NCBI GenBank assembly: GCA_051867655.1
Contig: JBJDYV010000049.1
Location: 1-44,120 of the forward strand
From: JAJPXI01 sp051867655
GTDB lineage: Bacteria; Bacillota; Clostridia; Oscillospirales; Oscillospiraceae
DNA length: 44,120 nucleotides
Direction: 5' to 3'
In this document: piece by piece, positions 14,477 through 22,536 of the stretch
How positions within the stretch are numbered: the stretch's first letter is position 1
How the letters are laid out: every line of letters starts with the position of its first letter
The notes under the pieces: generated by a model
Database searches by the model: none
Seen by the model: the letters and a program-made list of their open reading frames with translations, nothing else
What the model was told of the DNA's origin: nothing
Position numbers and translations under genes: made by a program

Positions 14477-14614
14477 TTATACACGAGTATCATGCTCAAT
14501 TGCAAACGCACAAAGCTCCTTCTGTAAAAACAAACGAAAGGATTCTTTTATGACTTGGTCTGCAGTCTCCCTTCCTTCGCACGTGTAGTGGACGATCAGC
14601 TCTTTCTTTTTCAT
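14477..14614 (-). CDS. Small protein (45 aa) between the two recombinases
   Basis: A short reading frame starting MKKKELIVHYTCEGRE and ending EHDTRV, with GGAGGTG 5 nt before the ATG. It lies between the tyrosine integrase and the serine recombinase on the same strand. Its size, charge and position resemble small conserved proteins that often precede large serine recombinases in Firmicute elements. The function is unknown. A longer alternative frame (start 14660 region) overlaps it but lacks a comparable ribosome binding site. Confidence 0.5.
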   Translation of the reverse strand: MKKKELIVHYTCEGRETADQVIKESFRLFLQKELCAFAIEHDTRV

Positions 14615-14675
14615 AACGCACCTCCATCATGTGATAGTCCACGATATGTTCGGAATTCATTTCACTTTCCTGTTC

Positions 14676-14712
14676 AGCAAAAATAAAAAGTGATGAGCAT
14701 TACTCACCACTT
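14676..14712 (-). terminator. Terminator of the tyrosine integrase gene
   Basis: A stem AAGTGGTGAG with CTCATCACTT (14712-14703 with 14697-14688) followed on the minus strand by TTTATTTTTG. Confidence 0.8.
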
Positions 14713-14716
14713 CCTG

Positions 14717-15841
14717 CTAAATTTTTTTGAGCAGCTCCGCATTCCCCACCTTACTCTCATATTCGAGATGGGCATACAGATCTGCCGTTGTTTCAAGTGT
14801 GCTGTGCCCCAGCCACTGCTGTACCTCGATCAGCGGCACACGGTTTTGGATCAGGATCGAGGCACAGGTATGTCTCAAATCGTGCAGCCGGATCTCACGC
14901 AAATTGTGATCCCGCAGAAACTGCTTGAAGCACTGCGTAAAATAGTTCGGCGCAATGGGTTTCCCCTCCCGATTCAAGCAGACATACGCATCAACAGGAG
15001 CCGAGTCATCACCATAGTGCACCGATTTCAAATTGTACAGCAAAGTCCATATGGAATCGGGCATGGGTAACGTTCGATAGCTGGACTTTCGCTTCAGTAC
15101 GTCTCGCCCTACAGCCGTTTCCTTTCCATCAGTTTCCTCATAAATGCGGGTGTGCTGAATGCTGACAGTTTTGCTTTCAAAGTCAACATTTCCCCATTGC
15201 AGCCCCAGAACTTCGCTGCGGCGCAGGCCATAAAACACGGATAGTGCCACCGGCACATACATCCAATTCCCCTGTAGCTTGTCCAGCAGCTGATTGACTT
15301 CTTCCGCAGAGTAATGGGCAGGTAAGTATTTTTCTTTCCGAGGCCGCTCTGCGATCTCAGCCACATTTCGGGCCACCAGATCGAGGCGGACCGCATCCTT
15401 CAGCGCTTTATGAATATTGGCATGATGATGGATGGCTGTATTCGGGGATATGCCCTTTTTCTGCAGATATTCATAGTATTCCTCCAAATCTGCCGCACAC
15501 AATTTTGACAACGGAATACGTCGCTCCCGAAAGTAAGGGCAAATCCCGCTTTCAATGGTGCATTTGTAGCTGTGGTAAGTGGTGGGGGAAATTTTGCTTT
15601 TCATCTTTGCAAGCCATTGGAGCATATAGTCTGCAAAAAGCAGCTCGCCATCATTTGATTGGTCATATAAATCGCTATACTGCTGTCTGGTCCGCAGAAG
15701 CATCTCCTCTGCGCGGCGCTTATTGCCCTGCACCGGAAGATGGGTCGCGATCCATTTGGACTTGCGTTTCCCCGTTTCTTCATACATATTTAAAACCATA
15801 TACCAATATCCTTTTTTCTGTTGCAAGTGACCAGCTATCAT
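14717..15841 (-). CDS. Tyrosine recombinase / phage-type integrase
   Basis: A 374-residue integrase with all catalytic residues present: R207 in GLRRSEVLGL, H320 and R323 in LHDLRHTCAS, H346 in WLGHSTLETT and the nucleophile Y356. The N-terminal 60 residues are an arm-binding type domain, followed by a SAM-like core-binding domain (about 65-165). AAGGAGG precedes the ATG. Such enzymes integrate elements often at tRNA genes, and a tRNA-Leu fragment lies 110 bp upstream of its start. Its presence inside an element that already has a serine recombinase suggests a second, nested element. Confidence 0.92.
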   Translation of the reverse strand: MIAGHLQQKKGYWYMVLNMYEETGKRKSKWIATHLPVQGNKRRAEEMLLRTRQQYSDLYDQSNDGELLFADYMLQWLAKMKSKISPTTYHSYKCTIESGICPYFRERRIPLSKLCAADLEEYYEYLQKKGISPNTAIHHHANIHKALKDAVRLDLVARNVAEIAERPRKEKYLPAHYSAEEVNQLLDKLQGNWMYVPVALSVFYGLRRSEVLGLQWGNVDFESKTVSIQHTRIYEETDGKETAVGRDVLKRKSSYRTLPMPDSIWTLLYNLKSVHYGDDSAPVDAYVCLNREGKPIAPNYFTQCFKQFLRDHNLREIRLHDLRHTCASILIQNRVPLIEVQQWLGHSTLETTADLYAHLEYESKVGNAELLKKI

Positions 15842-15948
15842 TGTATTACCTCCTTGGCTTTTTATTTCAAATAATGCAAAAAGAAGCCGTAATAGGCACG
15901 GTTTCTTATTATTTTCATCATCATTTCTTTGTTTCTATGTTTCGTAAC

Positions 15949-16003
15949 GGCAGACGCAGTGGACTCAAAATCCACTGCTATCGACAGCGTTCCAGTTCGA
16001 ATT
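15949..16003 (+). pseudogene. tRNA-Leu(CAA) fragment, possible attachment-site relic
   Basis: GGCAGACGCAG, an anticodon stem GTGGA/TCCAC with loop CTCAAAA (anticodon CAA at 15966-15968), a long variable arm and AGTTCGAAT of the T loop match a leucine tRNA. The acceptor stem, the 5' half of the D arm and the 3' side of the T stem are missing, so it cannot be a working tRNA. It lies just upstream of the tyrosine integrase, where an attachment site is expected. Confidence 0.65.
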
Positions 16004-16085
16004 CGCTCCGCAGATCAGAGGACATCCGCAAACGGCGCCCCTTCATGCCGATCCATGATGCAGATTCTTATAAGTGAATTTTACA

Positions 16086-16138
16086 AAATAAGTCATCCGA
16101 ATCTTTTCCTTTCTACAGAAGGTTCGGATGACTTATTT
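16086..16138. repeat. 16-bp perfect inverted repeat upstream of fic
   Basis: AAATAAGTCATCCGAA (16086-16101) and TTCGGATGACTTATTT (16123-16138) with a 21-nt loop. It may be a terminator for readthrough, or part of an element end. Confidence 0.6.
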
Positions 16139-16181
16139 GAGCCGCTCAGTCCAAACTATGAGCGATGAAATGAGTGATGTA

Positions 16182-16209
16182 TTGTTTTTTCTCCAAAACA
16201 TGGTATAAT
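16182..16209 (+). promoter_or_regulatory. Promoter of the fic gene
   Basis: TTGTTT (16182-16187), a 16-nt spacer and TATAAT (16204-16209), followed by a 35-nt leader with GAGGT. Confidence 0.6.
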
Positions 16210-16244
16210 ACTGCCAAAGCAAACAACCACATGAGGTACGCTGT

Positions 16245-17249
16245 ATGAAAAACAAGAAGCCTCCATTTGAAATTACCAATACGATCATTGACTACGTCGC
16301 GGAAATCGCAGAGTTGGTGGGAAAGCTGACTTCAACCGGCAGTCTTTCCGGCAACCCTACTCTGCGCCGGACTAACCGGATTCGCACGATTCACGGCTCC
16401 CTTGCCATTGAGCAGAATACGCTCAGTCTGGAACAGGTCACCGCGGTCCTCAACGGCAAACACGTCCTGGCTCCGCCCAAGGATATTACTGAGGTCAAAA
16501 ACGCCTTCGAGATCTATGAGCGATTGGATGAACTGGACCCCTACTCCGTAGATGACCTGCTGACCGCGCATGGTATCATGACCCGGGGGGTAGTGGATGA
16601 GTCCGGAGTGTTCCGCTCCAAGCCTGTCAGTGTCGTAGACCAGGAAGGGCACGTCCTGCATTTCGGCACACTGCCGCAGTATGTCCCTGACTTGGTCACG
16701 GAGCTGCTGGACTGGATCAAGAACAGCGATGTGCATATGCTAATCCGCAGCTGCGTGTTCCATTATGAGTTTGAGTTGATTCACCCCTTTTCCGATGGAA
16801 ACGGCCGTGTGGGCCGCCTGTGGCATACGCTGCTGCTTTCCAAATGGAATTCTGCCTTTGCTTGGCTGCCGGTGGAATCCATCATCCATGACCACCAGAA
16901 GGAGTATTATGCGGCCATCAATGCTTCCAACGATGCCGGAGAATCCACAGTGTTTATCGAGTTCATGCTCTCGGCCATCAAAGCATCGCTCATTGATGCC
17001 ATCAACGCGAGTGATGAAATGAGCGATGGGCCGATGGATAAGGCAACGATGCGCTGGAAGCAGATAGAAGACTTCCTGAAAATGCATCCGTATATCATGA
17101 ACGCAGATGTGCGGACGCTGTGCGATGTGTCTGCTGCGACAGCGAATCGGATTCTTGCTGGCTTAGTATCGGAGGGTAAACTTGTAAAGTGTCGTAATGG
17201 TGGTCATTGGGCATATATACTATCATTTATCGCTACAACTAAAACATAG
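16245..17249 (+). CDS. Fic domain protein (probable AMP-transferase) with C-terminal winged helix
   Basis: A 334-residue protein. The Fic active-site motif HPFSDGNGRVGR is complete (catalytic H180), as in enzymes that attach AMP from ATP to a hydroxyl of a target protein. Upstream lies an inhibitory-helix-like SLAIEQN (52-58); the family consensus [S/T]xxxE[G/N] has Gly or Asn where this protein has Gln, but the key Glu is present. The C-terminal 80 residues look like a winged helix (TLCDVSAATANRILAGLVSEGKLVK). Such proteins occur as regulators or toxin-like genes in mobile elements. Its own stop lies 10 nt before the operator of the next gene. The target is unknown. Confidence 0.88.
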   Translation: MKNKKPPFEITNTIIDYVAEIAELVGKLTSTGSLSGNPTLRRTNRIRTIHGSLAIEQNTLSLEQVTAVLNGKHVLAPPKDITEVKNAFEIYERLDELDPYSVDDLLTAHGIMTRGVVDESGVFRSKPVSVVDQEGHVLHFGTLPQYVPDLVTELLDWIKNSDVHMLIRSCVFHYEFELIHPFSDGNGRVGRLWHTLLLSKWNSAFAWLPVESIIHDHQKEYYAAINASNDAGESTVFIEFMLSAIKASLIDAINASDEMSDGPMDKATMRWKQIEDFLKMHPYIMNADVRTLCDVSAATANRILAGLVSEGKLVKCRNGGHWAYILSFIATTKT

Positions 17250-17259
17250 CAGATACAAC

Positions 17260-17288
17260 TTGCGATATATCGCAAGCCATGCTATACT
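17260..17288 (+). promoter_or_regulatory. Promoter of the methyltransferase operon with a 16-bp palindromic operator
   Basis: TTGCGA (17260-17265), a 17-nt spacer and TATACT (17283-17288). The perfect palindrome TTGCGATATATCGCAA (17260-17275) covers the -35 box, so binding by a dimer would compete with RNA polymerase. The XRE protein encoded right after is the natural candidate for autoregulation. Confidence 0.75.
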
Positions 17289-17314
17289 TTTAGCAGTAAA
17301 GTGAGGTGATAGTT

Positions 17315-17554
17315 ATGAGCACACAAGAAGCCGTTGCCCAGAGGATTACACAACTTTGTAATGAGAGACGAATAGCTATCAATTCACTAGCAATGTTGGC
17401 CCAGGTCTCTCCCTCAACGATTTATAGTATGTTAAACAAAAAGAGTCAAAATCCAGGAACCGAATCATTAAAAAAAATATGTGCTGGACTGGGAATCAGT
17501 TTGCGGGAGTTTTTTGACTGTGAGTTATTTGATGATAAGATGCAAAACAAATAG
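17315..17554 (+). CDS. XRE-family HTH regulator, controller-like
   Basis: A 79-residue protein that is almost only a Cro/C1-type helix-turn-helix (AQRITQLCNERRIAINSLAMLAQ... reading on into STIYSMLNKKSQNPGTESLK). ATG at 17315 is chosen over an earlier in-frame start (17306) because GAGGTGAT precedes it. Its small size, its palindromic operator and its place directly ahead of a DNA methyltransferase recall the controller (C) proteins of restriction-modification systems, which time expression after entry into a new host. Here it probably controls the whole downstream operon. Confidence 0.85.
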   Translation: MSTQEAVAQRITQLCNERRIAINSLAMLAQVSPSTIYSMLNKKSQNPGTESLKKICAGLGISLREFFDCELFDDKMQNK

Positions 17555-17573
17555 AGAATGGTAGGATTTTGCG

Positions 17574-18461
17574 ATGATATATACTACAGATTTTGGGAAA
17601 ATGTATACTGGAAACTGCCAAGACATTTTGACTAATGAGTTTGAAGAACTTAAGGGTAAAGTAAATCTGATTTTTACATCACCTCCATTTCCATTGAACA
17701 GAGCGAAAAAGTATGGGAATATGAACGGGGAAGAATATCTTGAGTGGATTGCCAATCTAGCAACTTTTTTGAAGGACTATTTGACTCCGGATGGCTCCAT
17801 TGTTATCGAGTTAGGAAATGCCTGGAATAGTGGTATGCCTACTCATTCTACATTACCAATGGAAGCTCTTTTGGAATTTAAGAGGCGCGGAAATTTTCAT
17901 TTGTGCCAGGAATTTATTTACTTTAACCCAGCAAAATTGCCTGCTCCCATTGAATGGGTAAATAAGAAGCGAGTCCGAGTAAAGGATTCGTTCACTCGGA
18001 TTTGGTGGTTATCTTCAACCCCGAACCCTAAGGCAAATAACCGCAACGTGCTGGAAGAATATAGTTCACAAATGAAAAAGCTAATAAAGAGCGGAAAATA
18101 TAATGCTGGTAAACGACCTTCTGAATATAATATTGGAGAAGAGTCTTTTCTAAATGATAATGGAGGGTCCATTCCCTCCAATGTTATCATTGCGTCGAAT
18201 ACAACCTCTAAAGACAAATACATCGAGTACTGCAAAGAAAACAAGCTGGAAGTGCATCCGGCGAGAATGCCAAAAGAAATTCCTCTATTTTTTATCAAGC
18301 TCTTAACTGATGAAAACGATTTGGTCCTTGATCCTTTTGCAGGCAGCAACACAACGGGATATGTTGCTGAATCTCAAAGGCGCAGATGGTTGAGCATTGA
18401 AATCAATCAGAAATATGTTCAATCTTCTGTAGGTAGATTTGACGCCGTAGAGATTCTTTAA
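17574..18461 (+). CDS. Beta-class DNA methyltransferase (N4-cytosine or N6-adenine)
   Basis: A 295-residue site-specific DNA methyltransferase. The catalytic motif IV TSPPF is at 35-39 and the AdoMet motif I DPFAGSNTTG at 253-262; this order (IV before I) is the beta class. TSPP with a following aromatic is frequent in m4C enzymes such as M.PvuII, so m4C is likelier than m6A. The middle part (INWVNKKRVRVKDSFTRIWWL region) probably holds the target recognition. No restriction endonuclease is recognised next to it. It starts 19 nt after the XRE gene and runs 21 nt before the next gene, so it is part of the same operon. Marking self DNA for the downstream genes is an inference. Confidence 0.9.
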   Translation: MIYTTDFGKMYTGNCQDILTNEFEELKGKVNLIFTSPPFPLNRAKKYGNMNGEEYLEWIANLATFLKDYLTPDGSIVIELGNAWNSGMPTHSTLPMEALLEFKRRGNFHLCQEFIYFNPAKLPAPIEWVNKKRVRVKDSFTRIWWLSSTPNPKANNRNVLEEYSSQMKKLIKSGKYNAGKRPSEYNIGEESFLNDNGGSIPSNVIIASNTTSKDKYIEYCKENKLEVHPARMPKEIPLFFIKLLTDENDLVLDPFAGSNTTGYVAESQRRRWLSIEINQKYVQSSVGRFDAVEIL

Positions 18462-18482
18462 AAATACAGAGGAGACTGGAAA

Positions 18483-19460
18483 ATGGATGTTCAAGATGTA
18501 ATCAACACGATTGATTTGACTGAGTTGAAAAACCATATCATCCAGACATCCATTGTTGCCTGGAAGAACCATATCACAGCATCTTCTTTGGAACGATGGT
18601 TGAACAATTTTACCGGCGCTGCACTTGGAGATAAAATTGCTGAACAGACTATTGCAGCATGGCTGTTGATGAACTTTACATATTATACGGACACAGAAGT
18701 CCGAGAGCTTTGTAGGATTATTTTTCGAAAATACATCCATAAAAAACTCCAAGAGGATTATTACCAGAAATCGAGCGATGACACGGTTACAAAGATTCAA
18801 CGGATTTTGAGCCGTACAATTTTCGTTCCACTAGGAAATCCGAGTGAGAGCGGTGCATTGATTTTATATAATTTCCGTACGGCCAATGCTCTACCAAAAG
18901 AAATCTTCGATCAGCCAACAGACTGGAGCAAAAAACTGTCTGATGGGAGCATCGACGATATCGTATTGATTGATGATGTTACCTTATCGGGCTCTCAGGC
19001 GATTAAATATGTCCAATCCTTGACCCTAGGTAGTGTGCAAACGACGTTAATGACCTTCTTCGCCACACCGACCGCCATTGACAATTTAGCAAAGCAGGCA
19101 TCATATATTACACCGCTGTATGTTAATTTTTTAGATTCAAGAACAAATCTTTTTTCGAATGAATCTTTTGTTTTTTCAAACCATGATTGTTTGCAGTTAA
19201 AAGATTTAGCATTTCGGTTATGCAATCACTATGGTACGGAAATAGTTAATCATGAACTTTCAGATGCCGAAGCATACATGAAGCCCTATCCGCTTGGATT
19301 TGCAAACGGGCAACATTTGTTTGGCTTTTTTTATAATACGCCTGATAATACATTGCCTATTTTTTGGTGTGAATCTTCAAAGTGGAATCCGGCATTTGTT
19401 CGGTATGGAAAAGTATATAGTATTGAAGGGGTTGACATTCCAGATGAACAATATTGGTAA
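18483..19460 (+). CDS. Phosphoribosyltransferase-like protein of a conflict/defence-type operon
   Basis: A 325-residue protein. An N-terminal helical part (1-110) is followed by a type I phosphoribosyltransferase core; the PRPP-binding loop is DDIVLIDDVTLSGSQA at about 158-173, matching the pattern VLVDDVITTGxT. The rest (LTLGSVQTTLMTFFATPTA) fits the next strand of the fold. I recall similar proteins described computationally as PRTase-CE, paired with an ORC/CDC6-like ATPase in predicted conflict systems; this could not be checked here. A GAGGAG precedes the ATG, and the next gene begins inside its 3' end. Possible roles are a nucleotide-modifying effector or a signal maker. The substrate is unknown. 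Confidence 0.7.
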   Translation: MDVQDVINTIDLTELKNHIIQTSIVAWKNHITASSLERWLNNFTGAALGDKIAEQTIAAWLLMNFTYYTDTEVRELCRIIFRKYIHKKLQEDYYQKSSDDTVTKIQRILSRTIFVPLGNPSESGALILYNFRTANALPKEIFDQPTDWSKKLSDGSIDDIVLIDDVTLSGSQAIKYVQSLTLGSVQTTLMTFFATPTAIDNLAKQASYITPLYVNFLDSRTNLFSNESFVFSNHDCLQLKDLAFRLCNHYGTEIVNHELSDAEAYMKPYPLGFANGQHLFGFFYNTPDNTLPIFWCESSKWNPAFVRYGKVYSIEGVDIPDEQYW

Positions 19461-21468
19461 TCCTTTTGTTGAGTGCACTTCTCGAGATATGAGTTTTAAA
19501 GAGGTATTTCAGTACTGGTGCAATCCTTTTACCTGCTATGCAATTGATTATAATACATTGACCAGGAGTACAACCCCTATTATCGTTGAGGGACCTCGTG
19601 GTTCTGGAAAGACCATGATTTTAAAATATATCTCTTATTTTTGCCAAAAAGAGCTTTTGCGCTCGACCCAAAAGGATTCGAGAGAGGTGGGAATCCTAGA
19701 TGCCATAAGGCAATCAGGGAGTTTAGGGATTTATTTCAGATATAAAGATGATTTTGGAACCCTATTCAGGTTTTTGAACTGCTCTAAAAGTGGCAAAGAG
19801 CAACTGTTTTTATATTATTTCGAAATGTATGTGCTAGATGAGTTGTTCAGAATCTTATTGGACATGGAGGAAGAAGGCTCCCTTGAGAGCAAATTCACAA
19901 AAGATGTCGTTGATGCCATCAACAACATTTTACACACAGATGCAGAAAACCTACAGGCCTTGAATTCTGCCATTAAGTCAAAGATTCAAAGAGTGGACAA
20001 ATGGGTTCGTAAATCCAGGTATCTGGATAGTGCAGAAGAAGCACTCCAGGAGCTCGTTGACGGAAAGAACTATATTTTGCAGGTTTGTAGATGTATTGGG
20101 CAGCTTGTTCCTGAATTATCTGATGTGCGATTCTTGGTGATTATCGACGAGTATGAAAATGCTGGAGAATACCAACGGATACTCAACACATTGTTGAAAC
20201 AAGTGGATCATACTTCAAATGTCACATATAGAATTGGTGTTCGTCCCAAGGGGATGCTGACGCTAGAAACAAATGTTGGAACAGAGTTTCTTCAAATCGA
20301 TCGTGATTTCTTACTTTATGTTTTACAAACTCAAAAAATGACGGATTATAAAGCATTTATTCGCGAAATTGCAAATCGCAGATTAAAAAGTGTCGATTTT
20401 TTTGCAGAAAACGGCTTGACAGACATACAAGTTCTTTTAGGCACAAAGGAGAATTTAGATGAAGAAGCCCGTGCACTTACAAAAAACAACTCAAGAAAGC
20501 ATTTTGAAATTCTCAAGAAAAAGTTTTCTCCAAGCGAATATACAAAGATTATAGACATGATAAGCTGTACTTCATCGCCTCTGATGGAGATGCTGAATAT
20601 TGTTTGGATATTGCGTGGGATTCCTGCTGAAAAAGTTCGCATGGCAATGCAAGGGTATATTGCCGGACGCCACAAAGAAATCGGACACTCTGAAGAGATT
20701 GAACTCGCTCGAAAATACAAGTTAGATTATTCTGATAAGTATAGATCTCAGATGATGTTCATACTTCTTGGGATTTATGCGAAAAACAAAAAGTATTATA
20801 GTTTTAACACATTCGCATATCTTTCATCTGGAGCTGTCAATGATTTTATTAGCTTGTGCCGCAACGTATTCTATCTCTTGGATGAGTTTTATTATAACAA
20901 AGCAAGTTCAACTCCTTTGATTCCCATCGATTTACAGGCAAAAGGAGCAGAAAATACTGCAATTGAACAAATGGATAAAGTTCGTTTGTGCAGTGAGTAT
21001 GGTACAGAAATGTACAGCTTTGCAATGAATATCGGTGGTCTATTTAAACTGTTGCATAGGGATGTTTATGCTAAATATCCAGAAACGAACCAGTTTGCAT
21101 TTGAAAATGAGGTTGAAATTGAAAGTCGACCGCTATTGAAGGACGTTCGCAATAGTTTGATTAAGTGGGGGGTAATCGTAAAGCGCCCTCGCATTCAAAG
21201 TATTAGTATCGGCCGACGCAAAGGAACACTGTATTATCTGAATCGGATTTTCTCTCCCATATTTGGCATATCTTTTCGCACCAGAGGGGGGTATAATTTT
21301 GTTATGTCAACCTCGCTATTTGAAAGTCTATTGAAAGAGGCTTTGGAAGCAGAAAAAATCAAGGCTTGGAAAGATAAAAAGAATAAGAAGCCCCCTCTCT
21401 CTAACGGCAAAAATTGCAAAAGCGAAGAAGATATTGATCCAAATCAGATATCGATGTTTGAGGTATAA
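19444..21468 (+). CDS. P-loop ATPase (AAA+/ORC-CDC6-like or STAND-like) of the same operon
   Basis: A 674-residue protein. Walker A is GPRGSGKT (50-57) and Walker B is FLVIIDEYEN (about 229-238), with a following Arg-containing sensor-like stretch (TYRIGVRPKGM). The C-terminal half is helical with a possible winged helix near the end (PLLKDVRNSLIKWGVIVKRP). It is too long for a simple AAA protein and fits the large sensor ATPases of predicted immune systems. ATG at 19444 is preceded by AAGGGG and overlaps the previous gene by 17 nt; an in-frame ATG at 19405 and the longer open frame are alternatives. It probably senses or loads onto a target and controls the partner proteins. No nuclease motif was seen. 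Confidence 0.72.
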   Translation: MNNIGNPFVECTSRDMSFKEVFQYWCNPFTCYAIDYNTLTRSTTPIIVEGPRGSGKTMILKYISYFCQKELLRSTQKDSREVGILDAIRQSGSLGIYFRYKDDFGTLFRFLNCSKSGKEQLFLYYFEMYVLDELFRILLDMEEEGSLESKFTKDVVDAINNILHTDAENLQALNSAIKSKIQRVDKWVRKSRYLDSAEEALQELVDGKNYILQVCRCIGQLVPELSDVRFLVIIDEYENAGEYQRILNTLLKQVDHTSNVTYRIGVRPKGMLTLETNVGTEFLQIDRDFLLYVLQTQKMTDYKAFIREIANRRLKSVDFFAENGLTDIQVLLGTKENLDEEARALTKNNSRKHFEILKKKFSPSEYTKIIDMISCTSSPLMEMLNIVWILRGIPAEKVRMAMQGYIAGRHKEIGHSEEIELARKYKLDYSDKYRSQMMFILLGIYAKNKKYYSFNTFAYLSSGAVNDFISLCRNVFYLLDEFYYNKASSTPLIPIDLQAKGAENTAIEQMDKVRLCSEYGTEMYSFAMNIGGLFKLLHRDVYAKYPETNQFAFENEVEIESRPLLKDVRNSLIKWGVIVKRPRIQSISIGRRKGTLYYLNRIFSPIFGISFRTRGGYNFVMSTSLFESLLKEALEAEKIKAWKDKKNKKPPLSNGKNCKSEEDIDPNQISMFEV

Positions 21469-21470
21469 AA

Positions 21471-22424
21471 ATGGGCAAAGGTGACAATCAAATTTTTATG
21501 GAAAAGCTTGATGCAGTTCCAGTAGAAACCGACATTGATATTTTTATAATGGCAGCCTCTGTTGACAATCGGTGTTATGCTGTTTTTGAAAACCTTCTCT
21601 CCAGTGGTACTGTTATTAACAGAGTCATCATTCTTGACTATGCGAAGGCTCGCCCTGCGGAAAGTTCTCCACAGTATGGAGACTATTACAAGTTGTATGG
21701 CCGTCCAAATGTTGAATATATACTCTGTGAGAATGATGGATGTGACTGCGAATATATTAGCCGGACTAGTTTTGCACCGGATGCAAGAGTTTTTATTGAT
21801 ATTACAAGCATTAGTGTCCCAGATATTTTTCGATTGTTTTATGTAATCAAGGAGTTTCACGATTTAGAAACAATTGATGTGGTCTACGCAGAACCGAAAT
21901 ACTACAACTATTTCAACGGGTTATATTTTGAGTACGAAAAAGACATTGTCGAGCGAGAATATAGTCCGCTTACGGAATATTTCACATCTGCAGTATCACG
22001 GGATGTAATGCTAGTATGTTTTTTAGGATTTGAGCGGTTGATTTCAAAATATATCCATGAACGCAAGGAACACTCTGACGTAATTGCCATAAATGGATTT
22101 CCTGCATATTATCCTAAATTGAAAGACATCAGCTTGGAGCATAATTACGAATTAATAAGTACAATTGGAACGGATTGTGTTCGTTATGCTCAGGCAAATA
22201 ATCCTTTTTCGGCATATAATACATTGATCGAAATCAAAGAAAAAAATGCTGACAAATTATTGGATATATGTGTTTTGGGGAGTAAACCGATGGCACTGGG
22301 AGCATGTTTGTTTGCGCTGCGGAATCCTGATATTGTAAAGGTTTCATATCCTTTTCCTAAAACTCATAGAATCCATACATCGATAGAAGTTTCTGATGTG
22401 TGGCGGTACAGAATCGGGCTTTAA
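21471..22424 (+). CDS. Unrecognised Rossmann-like protein, last gene of the operon
   Basis: A 317-residue protein that I do not recognise. The sequence alternates beta strands and helices: IDIFIMAASVDNRCYAVFE near the start, RVIILDYAK, RVFIDITSISVPDIFRLFYV, TIDVVYAEPKYYNYF, then DVIAINGFPAYYPKLKD and LDICVLGSKPMALGACLFAL. The last stretch recalls the GGTK-like ligand loops of CARF-type Rossmann folds, so a nucleotide-ligand sensor is one guess; a glycosidase or transferase is another. It starts 2 nt after the ATPase stop with GAGGT in the previous gene, so translation is coupled. The strict gene order implies that it acts with the ATPase and PRTase-like protein. Confidence 0.6.
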   Translation: MGKGDNQIFMEKLDAVPVETDIDIFIMAASVDNRCYAVFENLLSSGTVINRVIILDYAKARPAESSPQYGDYYKLYGRPNVEYILCENDGCDCEYISRTSFAPDARVFIDITSISVPDIFRLFYVIKEFHDLETIDVVYAEPKYYNYFNGLYFEYEKDIVEREYSPLTEYFTSAVSRDVMLVCFLGFERLISKYIHERKEHSDVIAINGFPAYYPKLKDISLEHNYELISTIGTDCVRYAQANNPFSAYNTLIEIKEKNADKLLDICVLGSKPMALGACLFALRNPDIVKVSYPFPKTHRIHTSIEVSDVWRYRIGL

Positions 22425-22536
22425 ATGCTTTGGCGAGCAGGTACGTTTTTTGCCTCTACTCCTTTAATCTTACCATTGAATATGCCGATAATATTTATTT
22501 GAATAAATTTAGTTGGTACGGGTACAGGCAAGAATT

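Noticed and set aside
15949..16003. A functional tRNA-Leu gene
   Set aside because: Only the D loop to T loop part matches; both acceptor arms and the 3' side of the T stem are absent.
17574..18461. A complete type II restriction-modification system
   Set aside because: No neighbouring gene shows a PD-(D/E)xK, HNH or PLD nuclease motif that I could recognise.
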